NCBI GenBank assembly: GCA_018266075.1
Contig: JAFEBB010000009.1
Location: 98,055-162,054 of the forward strand
Direction: 5' to 3'
From: Deltaproteobacteria bacterium
GTDB taxonomy: Bacteria > Myxococcota > Myxococcia > Myxococcales > SZAS-1
DNA: 64,000 nucleotides
Of the stretch, positions 29,024 through 40,284 are shown one piece after another (the first letter of the stretch is position 1; every line of letters begins with the position of its first letter). The notes beneath the pieces are model-generated. The model had not been told where the DNA came from, made no database searches, and saw only the letters and a program-made list of their open reading frames with translations. Made by a program: the position numbers and the translations under genes.

Positions 29024-30313
29024 ATGCGCAAGCTGCTCGTCATCGCCGTCGCGGCGTCGCTCGCTGCATGCAGTGGAACCAACGCGTCGGGGTCGTCGAG
29101 CGGCTCCACGGGCGCCGTCACCGCATCCGGCACCTCGGGCAGCACCGCCGCATCGACCACCGGCGCTGCGACGACCTCGAGCTCCGGCACGAGCGCGTCG
29201 GCGACGTCGACCTCGGGCAGCTCCACCGGCACCTCCACGACCGGCAGCTCGGGGAGCTCCGGCGCCGCGACGACCTCGTCCAGCGGCTCGGGCGGGACCG
29301 GCGGCTTCGAGAGCGCGCACAACCGCTGCCTGGACGAGGCCACGGCCGCGTGCCAGCACGACGAGAACTGCGGCAGCTTGAACCCGGCCGATGAGAGCCT
29401 CTGCGTGGCCACCTACAACTGCGACGATACGGTCGCGGAATCGGTGGCGGACGAGCAGGTCGACGCCGGGCTCGCCACCGTCGACGCGTCCGCGCTGAGC
29501 GCGTGCATTCAGGACATCGGCAACGCCGCCTGCGGCGACACGGGCTCGGCGGCGATCCACGGCAGCCTCAACTGCGCCACGGTGTCACGCGGGCTGGGCG
29601 GGCAGGGCGACGCGTGCACCACCGGCAATGACTGCCAGGTGCACTTCAGCTGCGTGCGCGCCAGCACGGCGTGCGGCGGCACCTGCCAGCCCTGGGCGAC
29701 GTCCGGCCCGTGCGGCCTGGGCAACGGTGCCGTGGCCGTGGGCTTCTTCTGCGGCGACGACGGCGGCGTGAACCCGCAAAGCGACGCAGGGGCCGCCTGC
29801 CTCGAGGACAAGGAGTGCCTCCCGCCGTACGTCTGCGAGGGCGCGGCGGGCGCGAAGACCTGCGCGACTCAGGGCACCGGAGCCCAGGGCGATCCGTGCG
29901 CGGGCACCCACGAATGCGCGCTGGGCTTCACGTGTCTCAATGGCGGCAGCGACGCAGGCTTCTGCTGGCCGCGCTCCGGCGACACCGGCCTGTGCAACCT
30001 GGTCTTCTCCGACGGCGGCCTGAGCCTCCGGGCGGACGGCGGCGCGCGCCCCGTGGAGAGCCTCTGCCTCGATCAGCTCTACTGCGACCAGACCCACGCG
30101 ACGTGCCACAAGCAGGCCGTGCTCGGCGACGCGTGCACGCCGGACGCCGGCAACCCGCACTGCCTCGAAGGCGCGTGCGTCGACAACGGCTCGGGCTCGA
30201 CCTGCAGCTACGCGCCCGACGGCACGGCGTGTACCCGCGCGGCGGACTGCTCGAGCGGCGTGTGCTTCCCGATCGCCGACGGCGGCGCGGTCTGCGGCGA
30301 CACCTGCCCGTAG
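29024..30313 (+). CDS. Cys-rich lipoprotein with Ser/Thr/Gly linker
   Basis: 429 residues from ATG 29024 with GGAGGGG upstream. Lipobox LAAC at residue 16, a ~75-residue linker of Ser, Thr, Ala and Gly, then a long Cys-rich domain (CLDEATAACQHDENC, CQVHFSC, CLEDKECLPPYVC, CALGFTCLNGG, CLEGACVDNG, CSSGVCFPIADGG). The repeating CxxGxxC-like units match the disulfide modules often described as Dickkopf-like in myxobacterial proteins. It has the same plan as 24841-26139, so the two are likely paralogues. Probable surface lipoprotein of unknown role. Confidence 0.8.
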   Translation: MRKLLVIAVAASLAACSGTNASGSSSGSTGAVTASGTSGSTAASTTGAATTSSSGTSASATSTSGSSTGTSTTGSSGSSGAATTSSSGSGGTGGFESAHNRCLDEATAACQHDENCGSLNPADESLCVATYNCDDTVAESVADEQVDAGLATVDASALSACIQDIGNAACGDTGSAAIHGSLNCATVSRGLGGQGDACTTGNDCQVHFSCVRASTACGGTCQPWATSGPCGLGNGAVAVGFFCGDDGGVNPQSDAGAACLEDKECLPPYVCEGAAGAKTCATQGTGAQGDPCAGTHECALGFTCLNGGSDAGFCWPRSGDTGLCNLVFSDGGLSLRADGGARPVESLCLDQLYCDQTHATCHKQAVLGDACTPDAGNPHCLEGACVDNGSGSTCSYAPDGTACTRAADCSSGVCFPIADGGAVCGDTCP

Positions 30314-30331
30314 CTTCGCAGCTAGATCCAG

Positions 30332-32883
<2,552 letters not shown>

Positions 32884-32886
32884 GAG

Positions 32887-33723
32887 ATGCCGCTCACGCG
32901 CGAGATGGACAGCCCGCTGCTGTCCGAGGACGAGGCGCTGCGCAAGGCCTCGCTCCTGGCGATCACCAACGTGCCCACGCCCGAGGCGGCGAAGGCCGTT
33001 ATCAACGCTTTGTTACATTTCCTGAAGGAGCGCCCCGAGGTCGCGCCCGAGTTCGAGCACGTGCTGTACACGCCGCCGCTGGGTCCGCTCGCGGAAGAGC
33101 CGCTGCTGCAGCTGCTCGACGAGGACGACGACGCCGTCCGCGAAGAGGCCGCGTACATCCTCTTCCGGCTCAAGATTCGATCGAGCTCGCGCGCGCGAAT
33201 GTTGAAAGCGCTGACCGACGACGACAGCCACTGGGTCCGCGCCTACGCGGCCAAGGCGCTGGCGATGCTTCAAGGCTCGGGTGCGGGTGCGCAGCTCGCG
33301 ACGGCGATCGACGACGAGGCCACGCTGGAGGCCATCGCGCGCATGGGCGAGGCGCTCGCCCTCACCGGCGACGCGTCGCACGCGGCGGTGCTTCGCGATC
33401 AGGCCGAGCAGCTCCGCGAGAGAAGCGCGCCGCCCGATGCCGTTCAGCCGGATCTCTGGGTCAAGTCGGCCGGAGAGATCGCGTTGCTCTTCGACGCGCT
33501 CGCGGCGCACCTCGAGGGCCAGGCGCCCGCGGGCGCGACGCTGGAAGCGCGCGGCGACAACGCCTGGCGCTATTCGCACCCGGACCTTGGCACCATCGAG
33601 GTCGGCGGCGGGCCGAGCTTCTTCGGCTATGCGGCGCGGGTGACGCGGGGCGAGGGCGTGGAGGTGCTGGAGCTCGACTCGCACGACGCGATGAAGCTGC
33701 TCGCTCAGTCCGATCGCGTCTGA
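32887..33723 (+). CDS. HEAT-repeat protein
   Basis: 278 residues. The first ~180 are HEAT-like helical pairs (EALRKASLLAITNVPTPEAAKAVINALLHFL, EPLLQLLDEDDDAVREEAAYILFRL, RARMLKALTDDDSHWVRAYAAKALAML). The remainder is a mixed domain ending LELDSHDAMKLLAQ. HEAT arrays usually bind other proteins. Directly after purA. Codons 38-47 (GTT ATC AAC GCT TTG TTA CAT TTC) form an AT-rich island with the very rare TTA. Confidence 0.7.
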   Translation: MPLTREMDSPLLSEDEALRKASLLAITNVPTPEAAKAVINALLHFLKERPEVAPEFEHVLYTPPLGPLAEEPLLQLLDEDDDAVREEAAYILFRLKIRSSSRARMLKALTDDDSHWVRAYAAKALAMLQGSGAGAQLATAIDDEATLEAIARMGEALALTGDASHAAVLRDQAEQLRERSAPPDAVQPDLWVKSAGEIALLFDALAAHLEGQAPAGATLEARGDNAWRYSHPDLGTIEVGGGPSFFGYAARVTRGEGVEVLELDSHDAMKLLAQSDRV

Positions 33724-33728
33724 CGGCT

Positions 33729-33747
33729 GCTTGCCTGCACAGCAAGC
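33729..33747 (+). terminator. small terminator-like hairpin
   Basis: GCTTGC / GCAAGC with a seven-base loop, five bases after the HEAT gene stop. Short stem and no T-run. Confidence 0.35.
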
Positions 33748-33838
33748 GGGCTGCCGAGGCCCTGCCGGGCCGTCTCTCGAAATGGCCAGGGAGCGCGCGT
33801 TAGCCTTCGAGGTCCCTCGCCGTGCCCTCGGAGTCTGA

Positions 33839-34618
33839 ATGCGCCGCTTGTCCGTCCTCGCCTCGCTGGCCCTCCTCGCCGGATGCACAACCGCCGAGAC
33901 GAAGCCCGAGGCGCCGCTGGCGCGCACGAGCCGACGGACGACGGTGAAGCAGGTGCTGAAGAGCTCGGTGCGCGTGCACGTCCTCGACGGCACGGAGGTG
34001 CGTCGCGCGGCGACCGGCGTGGTCGTCGAAGTCATCGATTCGGGCGGCCACCCGACCTCGTACGTGGTCACCAACGAGCACGTGGTCGAGAAGGCCGATC
34101 TCAAGCAGGTGACCTACCAGGTGCTCGTCGACGGACCGAAAGGCGCGACGGCTTACCCGGCCACGCTGCTCGCCGAGGGCGCCGTGCCCAGCGTGGATCT
34201 GGCCGTGCTCACCGTGCCGGGCGTGCGCCTGGATGCCGCCACGCTCGCCAGCGATGACGAGCTCGCCGTGGGCGACGATGTCGTCGTCGTGGGCGCGCCG
34301 TACGGCCGCGGGCTCACCGTCTGCGGCGGCATGCTGAGCATGGTCGAGGTCGGCGACGGCCGGCCCACGCAGCTCAAGACCGACGCGCCCGTGGGCTACG
34401 GCGCCTCGGGCGGCGGCCTCTTCTCGGTCGAGACCGGGCACCTGCTCGGTGTCGTCGAGGGCTACCGCACCGCGCAGGTGCAGGTGCCAGGGGAGGGCGG
34501 CGGCTACACCTTCGACGTGCCCATGCCCGGCGAGACCTTCGCCGCCTCGGTGGCCAAGCTGCGCCGCTTCCTCGAGGAGAAGTGCCCCAGGCGCGAGTCG
34601 ATCGCCGTCAGCAACTGA
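33839..34618 (+). CDS. trypsin-like serine protease lipoprotein
   Basis: 259 residues with lipobox LAGC (Cys16). The fold is trypsin/HtrA-like with a visible triad: His in VVTNEHVV, Asp in SVDLAVLTVPG, Ser in GYGASGGGLF (the usual GNSGGP is GASGGG). No PDZ domain follows, unlike DegP. It would be anchored in the envelope and act in the periplasm. The substrate is unknown. If the altered oxyanion segment weakens catalysis it may act as a binding protein. Confidence 0.75.
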   Translation: MRRLSVLASLALLAGCTTAETKPEAPLARTSRRTTVKQVLKSSVRVHVLDGTEVRRAATGVVVEVIDSGGHPTSYVVTNEHVVEKADLKQVTYQVLVDGPKGATAYPATLLAEGAVPSVDLAVLTVPGVRLDAATLASDDELAVGDDVVVVGAPYGRGLTVCGGMLSMVEVGDGRPTQLKTDAPVGYGASGGGLFSVETGHLLGVVEGYRTAQVQVPGEGGGYTFDVPMPGETFAASVAKLRRFLEEKCPRRESIAVSN

Positions 34619-34627
34619 GAAAACGAC

Positions 34628-34659
34628 ATATCGAGACAGCTCGGGAGCCATCTCGATAT
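34628..34659. terminator. two-part hairpin between convergent genes
   Basis: ATATCGAGA / TCTCGATAT arms enclose a second stem GCTC-GG-GAGC, separated by CA/CA mismatches. It lies ten bases after the protease stop and 24 before the stop of the next, convergent gene. The outer arms are strikingly AT-rich for this DNA. Could equally be a protein-binding site. Confidence 0.55.
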
Positions 34660-34683
34660 ATCGCTGTTGCTCGATCGTCTGCT

Positions 34684-35184
34684 TCAGATCAGCAGCGCGC
34701 CGGTGCGGATGAGGTAGGCCAGCTGCTTGCGCTGGTCGGGCCGGAGCACCCCGTGCATCTTCTGCAGGGCATCCACCACGGCCTCGCGCAGCTTCTGGGC
34801 GCTCTTCACGCGGAGCTCGCCGCCTTCAGTGGCCTTGCCCGCGTCGAAGGCCTCGCCCTCGAGCGCATCCGCGAACGCGCCCACGGTGCGCCGCCGGTCC
34901 ACCTCGGCCTGGGCGCGCTCGACCTTCAGCTCGTCGAGGATGCGCGCCAGCGTGGCCACCTGCTCGTCGTCCAGCTCGAGCTTGTAGGCCAGGAAGCGCA
35001 GGGGCCGGCGCACGCCGAAGGCGCTGCCGCCCACGTCGTCGTCGCCGCCGCCGTGGCCGCCGTGCCAGCCGCCACCGCCGCGGTGCCCGTGCCAGCCGCC
35101 GGGACCACAGCTCGCCTCGTCGCCACCGCACTCTCCGCGGTGACTGCGGGCGTACTTCCACCAACCCATCATGCCTGGGTACAT
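34684..35184 (-). CDS. Spy/CpxP-like periplasmic-type metal-responsive protein
   Basis: 166 residues from ATG 35184 (GAAGGAG upstream). The N-terminal 50 residues are rich in Gly, His and Trp with three cysteines (ECGGDEASCGPGG, GGWHGHRGGGGWHGGHGGG). The rest is helical, as in Spy/CpxP/heavy-metal resistor proteins: ELDDEQVATLARILDELKVERAQAEVDRRR, then MHGVLRPDQRKQLAYLIRTG with an LxxxQR-like end. No signal peptide is visible, which is odd for the family. The His-rich part may bind metal. Confidence 0.6.
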   Translation of the reverse strand: MYPGMMGWWKYARSHRGECGGDEASCGPGGWHGHRGGGGWHGGHGGGDDDVGGSAFGVRRPLRFLAYKLELDDEQVATLARILDELKVERAQAEVDRRRTVGAFADALEGEAFDAGKATEGGELRVKSAQKLREAVVDALQKMHGVLRPDQRKQLAYLIRTGALLI

Positions 35185-35301
35185 GGTTCTGCTCCTTCGC
35201 CGGGGCGTATCGCGCCCGACGGGATTCACGACGCGTGGGCACCATGCCTCACGCAAGGCAAACGCTAACGAGCGGCTCGGCTGCTGGCAACGCGCAGAGC
35301 G

Positions 35302-35691
35302 TCAGGGCGCGCTCGGGTCGTGGCCGATGATGGTCACCTTGCGCGCGAGCGCGGTGTTGCCGCGGATGTCGAAGTCGACCTTCACCTGGTCGCCCTCGCG
35401 CAGCGTGTCGCTGGCCAGCTTGGTGCCCTGGGCGTCGACGAACTGGGTGTGTTTCGTGATGTAGAGCTGGCTGGTGGTCTTCTTCTGCACGATGAGCAAG
35501 CGGTTCTTGCCCGGCAGCGCCGCCCGGCCGGTGAACTGGCCCATGCCCGTCACCATCTCCGGGTTGCCCATCTGCCAGGGGGTGATCGTGTACATCGTCG
35601 GCGTGTTCGTGTCGGGAACGGCCTGCGCCCAACCCGTTGCCGCCGCTCCGACGCCCATCACCAGCGCCAGTGCTCGCAAAAGTCGCTTCAT
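35302..35691 (-). CDS. periplasmic protein, unknown
   Basis: 129 residues with signal peptide (MKRLLRALALVMGVGAAATGWAQA). The mature part is one small beta domain (KNRLLIVQKKTTSQLYITKHTQFVDAQGTKL...DQVKVDFDIRGNTALARKVTII) resembling OB-fold proteins of the DUF5666 kind, and like the C-terminus of its upstream neighbour. The start overlaps that gene's stop (ATGA), so the pair is coupled. Confidence 0.65.
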   Translation of the reverse strand: MKRLLRALALVMGVGAAATGWAQAVPDTNTPTMYTITPWQMGNPEMVTGMGQFTGRAALPGKNRLLIVQKKTTSQLYITKHTQFVDAQGTKLASDTLREGDQVKVDFDIRGNTALARKVTIIGHDPSAP

Positions 35692-36038
35692 TCGTTCCTC
35701 CAGGCCGGCGTGAGGATCTCCACCCAGTTCGCGCGCACCTGACCATCGGTCGCGTTGTACGAGACGCGCACCTGCGCGCCCTTCTGCAGCGCGTGCGGCG
35801 AGGTGCGCTCGCCGTTCGCGTAGACCGGCGTCTGCTCGTCGAGGCCGATGTGCAGCGGCTTGCCTGGCCGGTCCAGCACCAGCTCGCTGCCGCTCGCGCT
35901 CTTCAGCGGCGCCACGGCCACCTGGTCTGCGAGCTTGTGGGCCAGCTGCGGCTCGCCGATGTGCGGCTTGCCGATGTTGGTGTTGTTCTCGTTGTTGGCC
36001 GCGACCGTCGCCGCCAAAAGCACGCCCACCAGCACCAT
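35688..36038 (-). CDS. small secreted beta-domain protein, unknown
   Basis: 116 residues. A short N-terminal hydrophobic segment (MVLVGVLLAATVAA) acts as signal or anchor. The mature part has VAPLKSASGSELVLDRPGKPLHIGLDEQTPVYANGERTSPHALQKGAQVRVSYNATDGQVRANWVEI, the same strand order (value, threshold, raising a 'KGAQVRVSY' strand) as its downstream partner. Likely tandem paralogues in the envelope; role unknown. Confidence 0.6.
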   Translation of the reverse strand: MVLVGVLLAATVAANNENNTNIGKPHIGEPQLAHKLADQVAVAPLKSASGSELVLDRPGKPLHIGLDEQTPVYANGERTSPHALQKGAQVRVSYNATDGQVRANWVEILTPAWRNE

Positions 36039-36172
36039 CGATGCGCTCCTGGCGAAACCTTGGGCGCGACGCTCCTTGCGCGCCTGCCCGGTCGGGCGCG
36101 GAGTCGGCGCGCCATTCGCGGGTTGCAGAGACAGGCCTCGTTTGGCACAACCCGGCCATGCCTGGAGACGCC

Positions 36173-36622
36173 ATGGGCCGCAGCGACTGGGACACCTACT
36201 TCATGGAGATCGCCCGGGTGGTGGCCACGCGCGCCACCTGCGATCGCAAGCACGTGGGCGCGGTGCTGGTGCGCGACCGCACCATCCTCTCCACCGGCTA
36301 CAACGGCTCCATCCGCGGGCTGGCCCACTGCGACGAGGTGGGCCACATGATGGAGAACGGCCACTGCGTGGCCACGGTGCACGCCGAGGCGAACGCGATC
36401 ATCCAGTCGGCCAAGAACGGCGTGGGCATCGACGGCGCCACCATCTACACCACCGCCAGCCCGTGCTGGCCGTGCTTCAAGCTCATCGGCAACGCGGGGA
36501 TCAACCGCATCGTCTACGGCGAGTTCTACCGGGACGAGCGCATCTTCGACTTCGCGAAGAAGCTGAACATCGAACTGGTGGGCCTGGGGCCTGCGTCGGT
36601 GCCGCCCAAGCCGCTGGGTTAG
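36173..36622 (+). CDS. dCMP deaminase / ComEB-like
   Basis: 149 residues from ATG 36173, which has GGAG seven bases upstream; ATG 36158 is an alternative. Zinc and catalytic motifs TVHAEANAI (HAE) and SPCWPCFKLI (PCxxC), plus the N-terminal TCDRKHVGAVLVRDRTILSTGYNGS, fit dCMP deaminase/ComEB. It deaminates dCMP to dUMP for dTMP synthesis. The stop overlaps the convergent gene by four bases. Confidence 0.9.
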   Translation: MGRSDWDTYFMEIARVVATRATCDRKHVGAVLVRDRTILSTGYNGSIRGLAHCDEVGHMMENGHCVATVHAEANAIIQSAKNGVGIDGATIYTTASPCWPCFKLIGNAGINRIVYGEFYRDERIFDFAKKLNIELVGLGPASVPPKPLG

Positions 36623-37038
36623 TGCGGCTTGCCGTCGATGTGGAACTGGTAGGCCATCACTCGGCGCTGCTTCAGGATCGGCACGAGCATCTCTTGCGTG
36701 TAGCTGACGTCGGCGCTGATCTGCCGATTGCCGTCGCGGGTGAACTCCACCATGTCCTTGGTGAGCGCCATGTCGTAGCCGGTGTGCTGGCCGTCGTCCT
36801 CGACCCAATAGCGCGAGGTCTTGATGGACAAGAGCACTTCGTTGATTCGATTGATCACGTCGTCGTTGGAGGACGTGACCGGCACGGAGTCGAGCGTCTG
36901 CTGCACGGCGCCCTTGATCTCTCGGTTCGCCATCGTCGGTGGGATGTACACGATCCCCGCGACGACACCCACGGCGATCGCCACGCTTATGCCGAAGAGC
37001 CACAACATCGAGCCAAAGGGAGACGAGTCGCTGGCCAT
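36619..37038 (-). CDS. single-pass membrane protein, unknown
   Basis: 139 residues with one helix (GSMLWLFGISVAIAVGVVAGIVYIPP) after a short cytoplasmic tail. The outside domain has KGAVQQTLDSVPVTSSNDDVINRINEVLLSIKTS and a beta-rich end (TGYDMALTKDMVEFTRDGNRQISADVSY). No family recognised. Divergent from the Nudix gene. Confidence 0.6.
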   Translation of the reverse strand: MASDSSPFGSMLWLFGISVAIAVGVVAGIVYIPPTMANREIKGAVQQTLDSVPVTSSNDDVINRINEVLLSIKTSRYWVEDDGQHTGYDMALTKDMVEFTRDGNRQISADVSYTQEMLVPILKQRRVMAYQFHIDGKPH

Positions 37039-37088
37039 GACCCCAGATGCTATCCCGGCGTGCCAGCGTTTGCGCTACCGTCCGCGGC

Positions 37089-37679
37089 ATGCAGCCACAT
37101 CAGGCCCGCTTGTTGGCTCTCCTCGAGCACTTTCTTCCAGCCGATGACCTCGAGGAGCGGCACCTCGAGGCCATTCGCGCGCTGGTGTCGAGCTCGGCCG
37201 ACTGCTTCTCGCGGACGCACTGGGTGCCGGGGCACATCACGGGCAGCGCGTTCATCGTGGACCCCGCGCGGCGGCAGATGCTCCTTCACCACCACAAGAA
37301 GCTCGATCGCTGGTTGCAGATGGGCGGCCACGACGACGGCGAGCGCGACGCGGCGGCCACGGCGCTCCGCGAGGCGCGCGAGGAGAGCGGGTTGGCGAAG
37401 GTGGAATGGCCGCCGGGCGAGCGGCGCGTCCTCGACGTGGACGTGCACGAGATCCCCGCGCGCAAAGAAGATCCCGCGCACCAGCACCACGACGTGCGTT
37501 TCCTGTTCTACGCCGAGTCCACGCAGCCGCTCTCCATGGACGCGCAGGAGTCGAACGCGCTGGCCTGGATTCCGCTCGCCGACGCGGCCGCCAAGATGGG
37601 TGAAGAAGGGGCCAAGCGCGTCGTCGCAAAGATCGATCGGCTGCTGGCCAGCCACCAGCCACCAGCCACCAGCCACTAG
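37089..37679 (+). CDS. Nudix hydrolase
   Basis: 196 residues from ATG 37089 (MQPHQARLL). The Nudix box is complete: GGHDDGERDAAATALREAREESGL, with the REAREE metal ligands. It would hydrolyse a nucleoside diphosphate linked to some other moiety. The last residues (SHQPPATSH) are coded by a heptamer tandem repeat rather than by conserved family sequence, so the C-terminus has been extended by repeat DNA. Confidence 0.88.
   Translation: MQPHQARLLALLEHFLPADDLEERHLEAIRALVSSSADCFSRTHWVPGHITGSAFIVDPARRQMLLHHHKKLDRWLQMGGHDDGERDAAATALREAREESGLAKVEWPPGERRVLDVDVHEIPARKEDPAHQHHDVRFLFYAESTQPLSMDAQESNALAWIPLADAAAKMGEEGAKRVVAKIDRLLASHQPPATSH
37648..37675. repeat. four copies of CCAGCCA at the end of the Nudix gene
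   Basis: Four perfect seven-base units followed by a partial one, coding the last residues of the Nudix protein. The next gene's stop begins one base later. Confidence 0.8.
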
Positions 37680-38422
37680 CCAGCCGTGCGCGCGGGTGGC
37701 GGCTTCTCACCCGGCTCGCGGCGCCGCGCGACCAGCATCGCGTGCGACGCGCCCGTGCGACCAGGCCCGGTGCGGAAGAGCTCGATGGCCTTCTTGGCGC
37801 GCTCGGCCACTGCGGGATCCGCGGTCTGCACCTGCTCGTCGAGGAGCCGGTAGTACTCGGCCATGAGCTCGTCGGAGAGCGACTCTGCCCACTGCGGCTC
37901 GTAGCCGGCCTTCTCGATGAGCCCGAGCGTGGCGGTGGGGCGCTGCAGGGGCATGCCCAGCTCGTGCGACCAGAAGGTCTGCACCGGCTCCTGCGTCGAG
38001 AGTCCCACGGCGACAGGCAGGGTGATCCCCAGCCGCCCGTTGACGACCAGCAGCTCGCGCAGCTTGGCGGCGAATTCGGTGATCGAGCCCGGCGGCGGCA
38101 GCGTGTCCACCAGCACCGACTCGAAGCCCTGCGAAGGCAGCCCGGCCACATCGCCCTGGCGCACCGTCACCCGGCCCGAGAGCGCCTCGTCGCGCACCCG
38201 CGCCTCGAGCGCAGCCACGAGCTTGGGGTCCCACTCCACGGCGGTCACGTTGGCGCCCGCGTCGCGCGCGAGCACCCGCAGGCTGGTGCCGTCGCCCGCG
38301 CCGAGGAGCAGCACGCGCTCGCCGGGCTGGACGTCGAGCGCGCGCACCAGCCGCCGCAGCGCCTCGAGCGAGCCGGGAACGCGGCGGCCCTCAACCAGGA
38401 GCGCTGGGGGAAAGCTCGACAT
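37676..38422 (-). CDS. SAM-dependent methyltransferase, PCMT-like
   Basis: 248 residues from ATG 38422. The SAM site is GERVLLLGAGDGTSLRVLARDAG, followed by VTAVEWDPKLVAALEARV and RVTVRQGDVAGLPSQGFESVLVDTLPPPG. The N-terminal part and motif order recall protein-L-isoaspartate O-methyltransferase, but the usual active-site Ser/Thr-rich stretch is not evident. The long C-terminal helical extension is unusual. The substrate is uncertain. Confidence 0.7.
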   Translation of the reverse strand: MSSFPPALLVEGRRVPGSLEALRRLVRALDVQPGERVLLLGAGDGTSLRVLARDAGANVTAVEWDPKLVAALEARVRDEALSGRVTVRQGDVAGLPSQGFESVLVDTLPPPGSITEFAAKLRELLVVNGRLGITLPVAVGLSTQEPVQTFWSHELGMPLQRPTATLGLIEKAGYEPQWAESLSDELMAEYYRLLDEQVQTADPAVAERAKKAIELFRTGPGRTGASHAMLVARRREPGEKPPPARTAG

Positions 38423-38471
38423 CCGTTGCGACCCTCGGCCAGCCGGGAATCCCACCCGGCACAGGTTGCTT

Positions 38472-38741
38472 TCAGAGGTAGAACACGATTCGGGGCTGGT
38501 TGGAAAGGGCGGTGTACACGGCCACCCGCTGCTCCTCGTTCTCCAGCCGGACTTTGATGCGCACCGAGGCGAACTTGCCCGCGCTGCTGGGCTTCACCTC
38601 CACCTGGGAATCCGCGATGGGCTGCTTGAGCGCGCCCGACACCAGCCCGCGCACGAAGCCTTCGAAGTCCGCCTCGGCACGGCCGATGACCTTGTACTCG
38701 TAGTCCACCGGGTACGAGATGAGCGGCGGAAGATCGGGCAT
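38472..38741 (-). CDS. DUF493 / YbeD-like protein
   Basis: 89 residues, matching the DUF493 (UPF0250, YbeD) family: ISYPVDYEYKVIGRAEADFEGFVRGLV, VEVKPSSAGKFASVRIKVRLENEEQRVAVYTALSNQP and a terminal VFYL. Small ferredoxin-like cytosolic fold; role unclear, sometimes linked to lipoate metabolism. Confidence 0.88.
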   Translation of the reverse strand: MPDLPPLISYPVDYEYKVIGRAEADFEGFVRGLVSGALKQPIADSQVEVKPSSAGKFASVRIKVRLENEEQRVAVYTALSNQPRIVFYL

Positions 38742-38763
38742 CGACGCTTGGGCTTCCTCAATC

Positions 38764-38777
38764 GTGGGTCGTGGGTC
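38764..38777. repeat. GTGGGTC heptamer repeat
   Basis: Two perfect GTGGGTC units followed by GTTCGG, between the DUF493 gene and phoH. Same units and same GTTCGG follower as at 47768. Confidence 0.6.
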
Positions 38778-38795
38778 GTTCGGAGACGCGACGCG

Positions 38796-40112
38796 CTAGA
38801 GCAGGTTGGCGGCAAGCTCGGCGAGCTCCGAGCGCTCGCCCTTGCTCATGGTGATGTGGCCCGCGATCTTCTCCTGCTTGAAGCGGTTCACCACGTGCAC
38901 CAGGCCGTTGTTGGTGCTGTCCACGTAGGGGTTGTCGATCTGGTACGGGTCGCCGGTGAGCACGATCTTCGTGCCGTCGCCTGCGCGGGTGATGATGGTC
39001 TTCACCTCGTGCGGCGTGAGGTTCTGCGCCTCGTCCACGATGATGAACTGGTTGGGAATCGACCGGCCGCGGATGTACGTGAGCGGCTCGATCTCCAGGA
39101 TGCCCAGGTCCATCAGCTCCGTGTAGCTCCGGCCCGCGCGCTTCTCCGCGCGCGAGAGGTTCATCAGGAACTCCACGTTGTCGAAGATGGGCTGCATCCA
39201 CGGGTTGAGCTTCTGCTCCACGTCGCCCGGCAGGTACCCGATGTCCCGACCGAGCGGGAAGATGGGCCGGCTCACCAGCAGCTTGTGGAAGATGCCCTCT
39301 TCCATCGTCTTGTGGAGCCCGGCGGCAATGGCGAGCAGCGTCTTGCCCGTGCCCGCCTTGCCCACCATCGTCACCATCTTGATGTCGTCGTTGAGCAACA
39401 GGTCGAGCGCGAAGCTCTGCTCCATGTTGCGCGGCCGGATGCCCCAGACGCCTTCCTTGTTGCTGCGAAGGAGCGGCACGATGCGCGCGCGCTGGCCGTT
39501 CACCTTGCCCATCGCCGAGTGCGACGGGTTCGACTCGTCCTTGAGCAGCACGTACTGGTTGGAGAACAGCTCCACGCCGCTCGGCAGCTCGCTCTCGCCG
39601 TTCTTGTAGAAGGCGTCGATCAGGTTGCCCGCCACGGGCAGCTCGGTGATGCCCGTGTAGAGATCGCTGATCTCCACGCGCTCGCTGTCGAAGTCCTCGG
39701 CGGTCAGGCCCAGGGCGTCTGCGCGGATGCGGAGGTTGGTGTCCTTGGTGACGAAGATCGCCGAGGCGCCGGCCTCCGAGTCGCGCACGTCGAGCGCCAC
39801 CGCCAGGATGCGCGAGTCGTTCTCGCCCTGGTTGCCCATCTCCTTGGGCAGGTTGCGCTCGCTGAAGAGCACCCGCATCAGGCCGCCGCGGTCGTTGCGG
39901 ACGCCCTCGCCGAGGTTTCCCTTGGCGCGGAAGCCATCGAGGATTCGCGAGACCTGCCGGGCGTTGCGCCCGAGCTCGGAGAGGTCTCGTTTGAACTGGT
40001 CGATTTCCTCGATGCAGTAGATGGGCACCACCACGTCGTTGTCGTCGAAGGCGAACAGCGCCTTGGGGTCGTGCAACAGGACGTTGGTGTCGAGGATGAA
40101 GGTCTTTTTCAT
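38796..40112 (-). CDS. PIN domain-PhoH ATPase
   Basis: 438 residues. An N-terminal PIN nuclease domain (FILDTNVLLHDP, IEEIDQFK, later FVTKDTNLRIRA with acidic metal ligands) is fused to a PhoH ATPase domain with Walker A GKAGTGKTLLA, Walker B-like QFIIVDEAQNLTPHE and ITRAGDGTKIVLTGDPYQID. This is the YlaK/PhoH2 arrangement of a chromosomal PIN-PhoH protein, thought to combine RNA cleavage with unwinding. No antitoxin-like PhoAT gene lies before it. Confidence 0.9.
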   Translation of the reverse strand: MKKTFILDTNVLLHDPKALFAFDDNDVVVPIYCIEEIDQFKRDLSELGRNARQVSRILDGFRAKGNLGEGVRNDRGGLMRVLFSERNLPKEMGNQGENDSRILAVALDVRDSEAGASAIFVTKDTNLRIRADALGLTAEDFDSERVEISDLYTGITELPVAGNLIDAFYKNGESELPSGVELFSNQYVLLKDESNPSHSAMGKVNGQRARIVPLLRSNKEGVWGIRPRNMEQSFALDLLLNDDIKMVTMVGKAGTGKTLLAIAAGLHKTMEEGIFHKLLVSRPIFPLGRDIGYLPGDVEQKLNPWMQPIFDNVEFLMNLSRAEKRAGRSYTELMDLGILEIEPLTYIRGRSIPNQFIIVDEAQNLTPHEVKTIITRAGDGTKIVLTGDPYQIDNPYVDSTNNGLVHVVNRFKQEKIAGHITMSKGERSELAELAANLL

Positions 40113-40284
40113 TCGCGCGATGCGACCTCGCCAAGGCGTGGATATCTGCGCGCTGCGATTCGCACAATAGCCCAGACGCTTGGCCGCTTGGCCAGCGACT
40201 TGGAGGCCCGATCGCGACCTCCCGGCAACGATCGACTCGACCCATTTCTGGGCTTAGAGTGGTCCCCCTGGCACGGGAGCTCTC

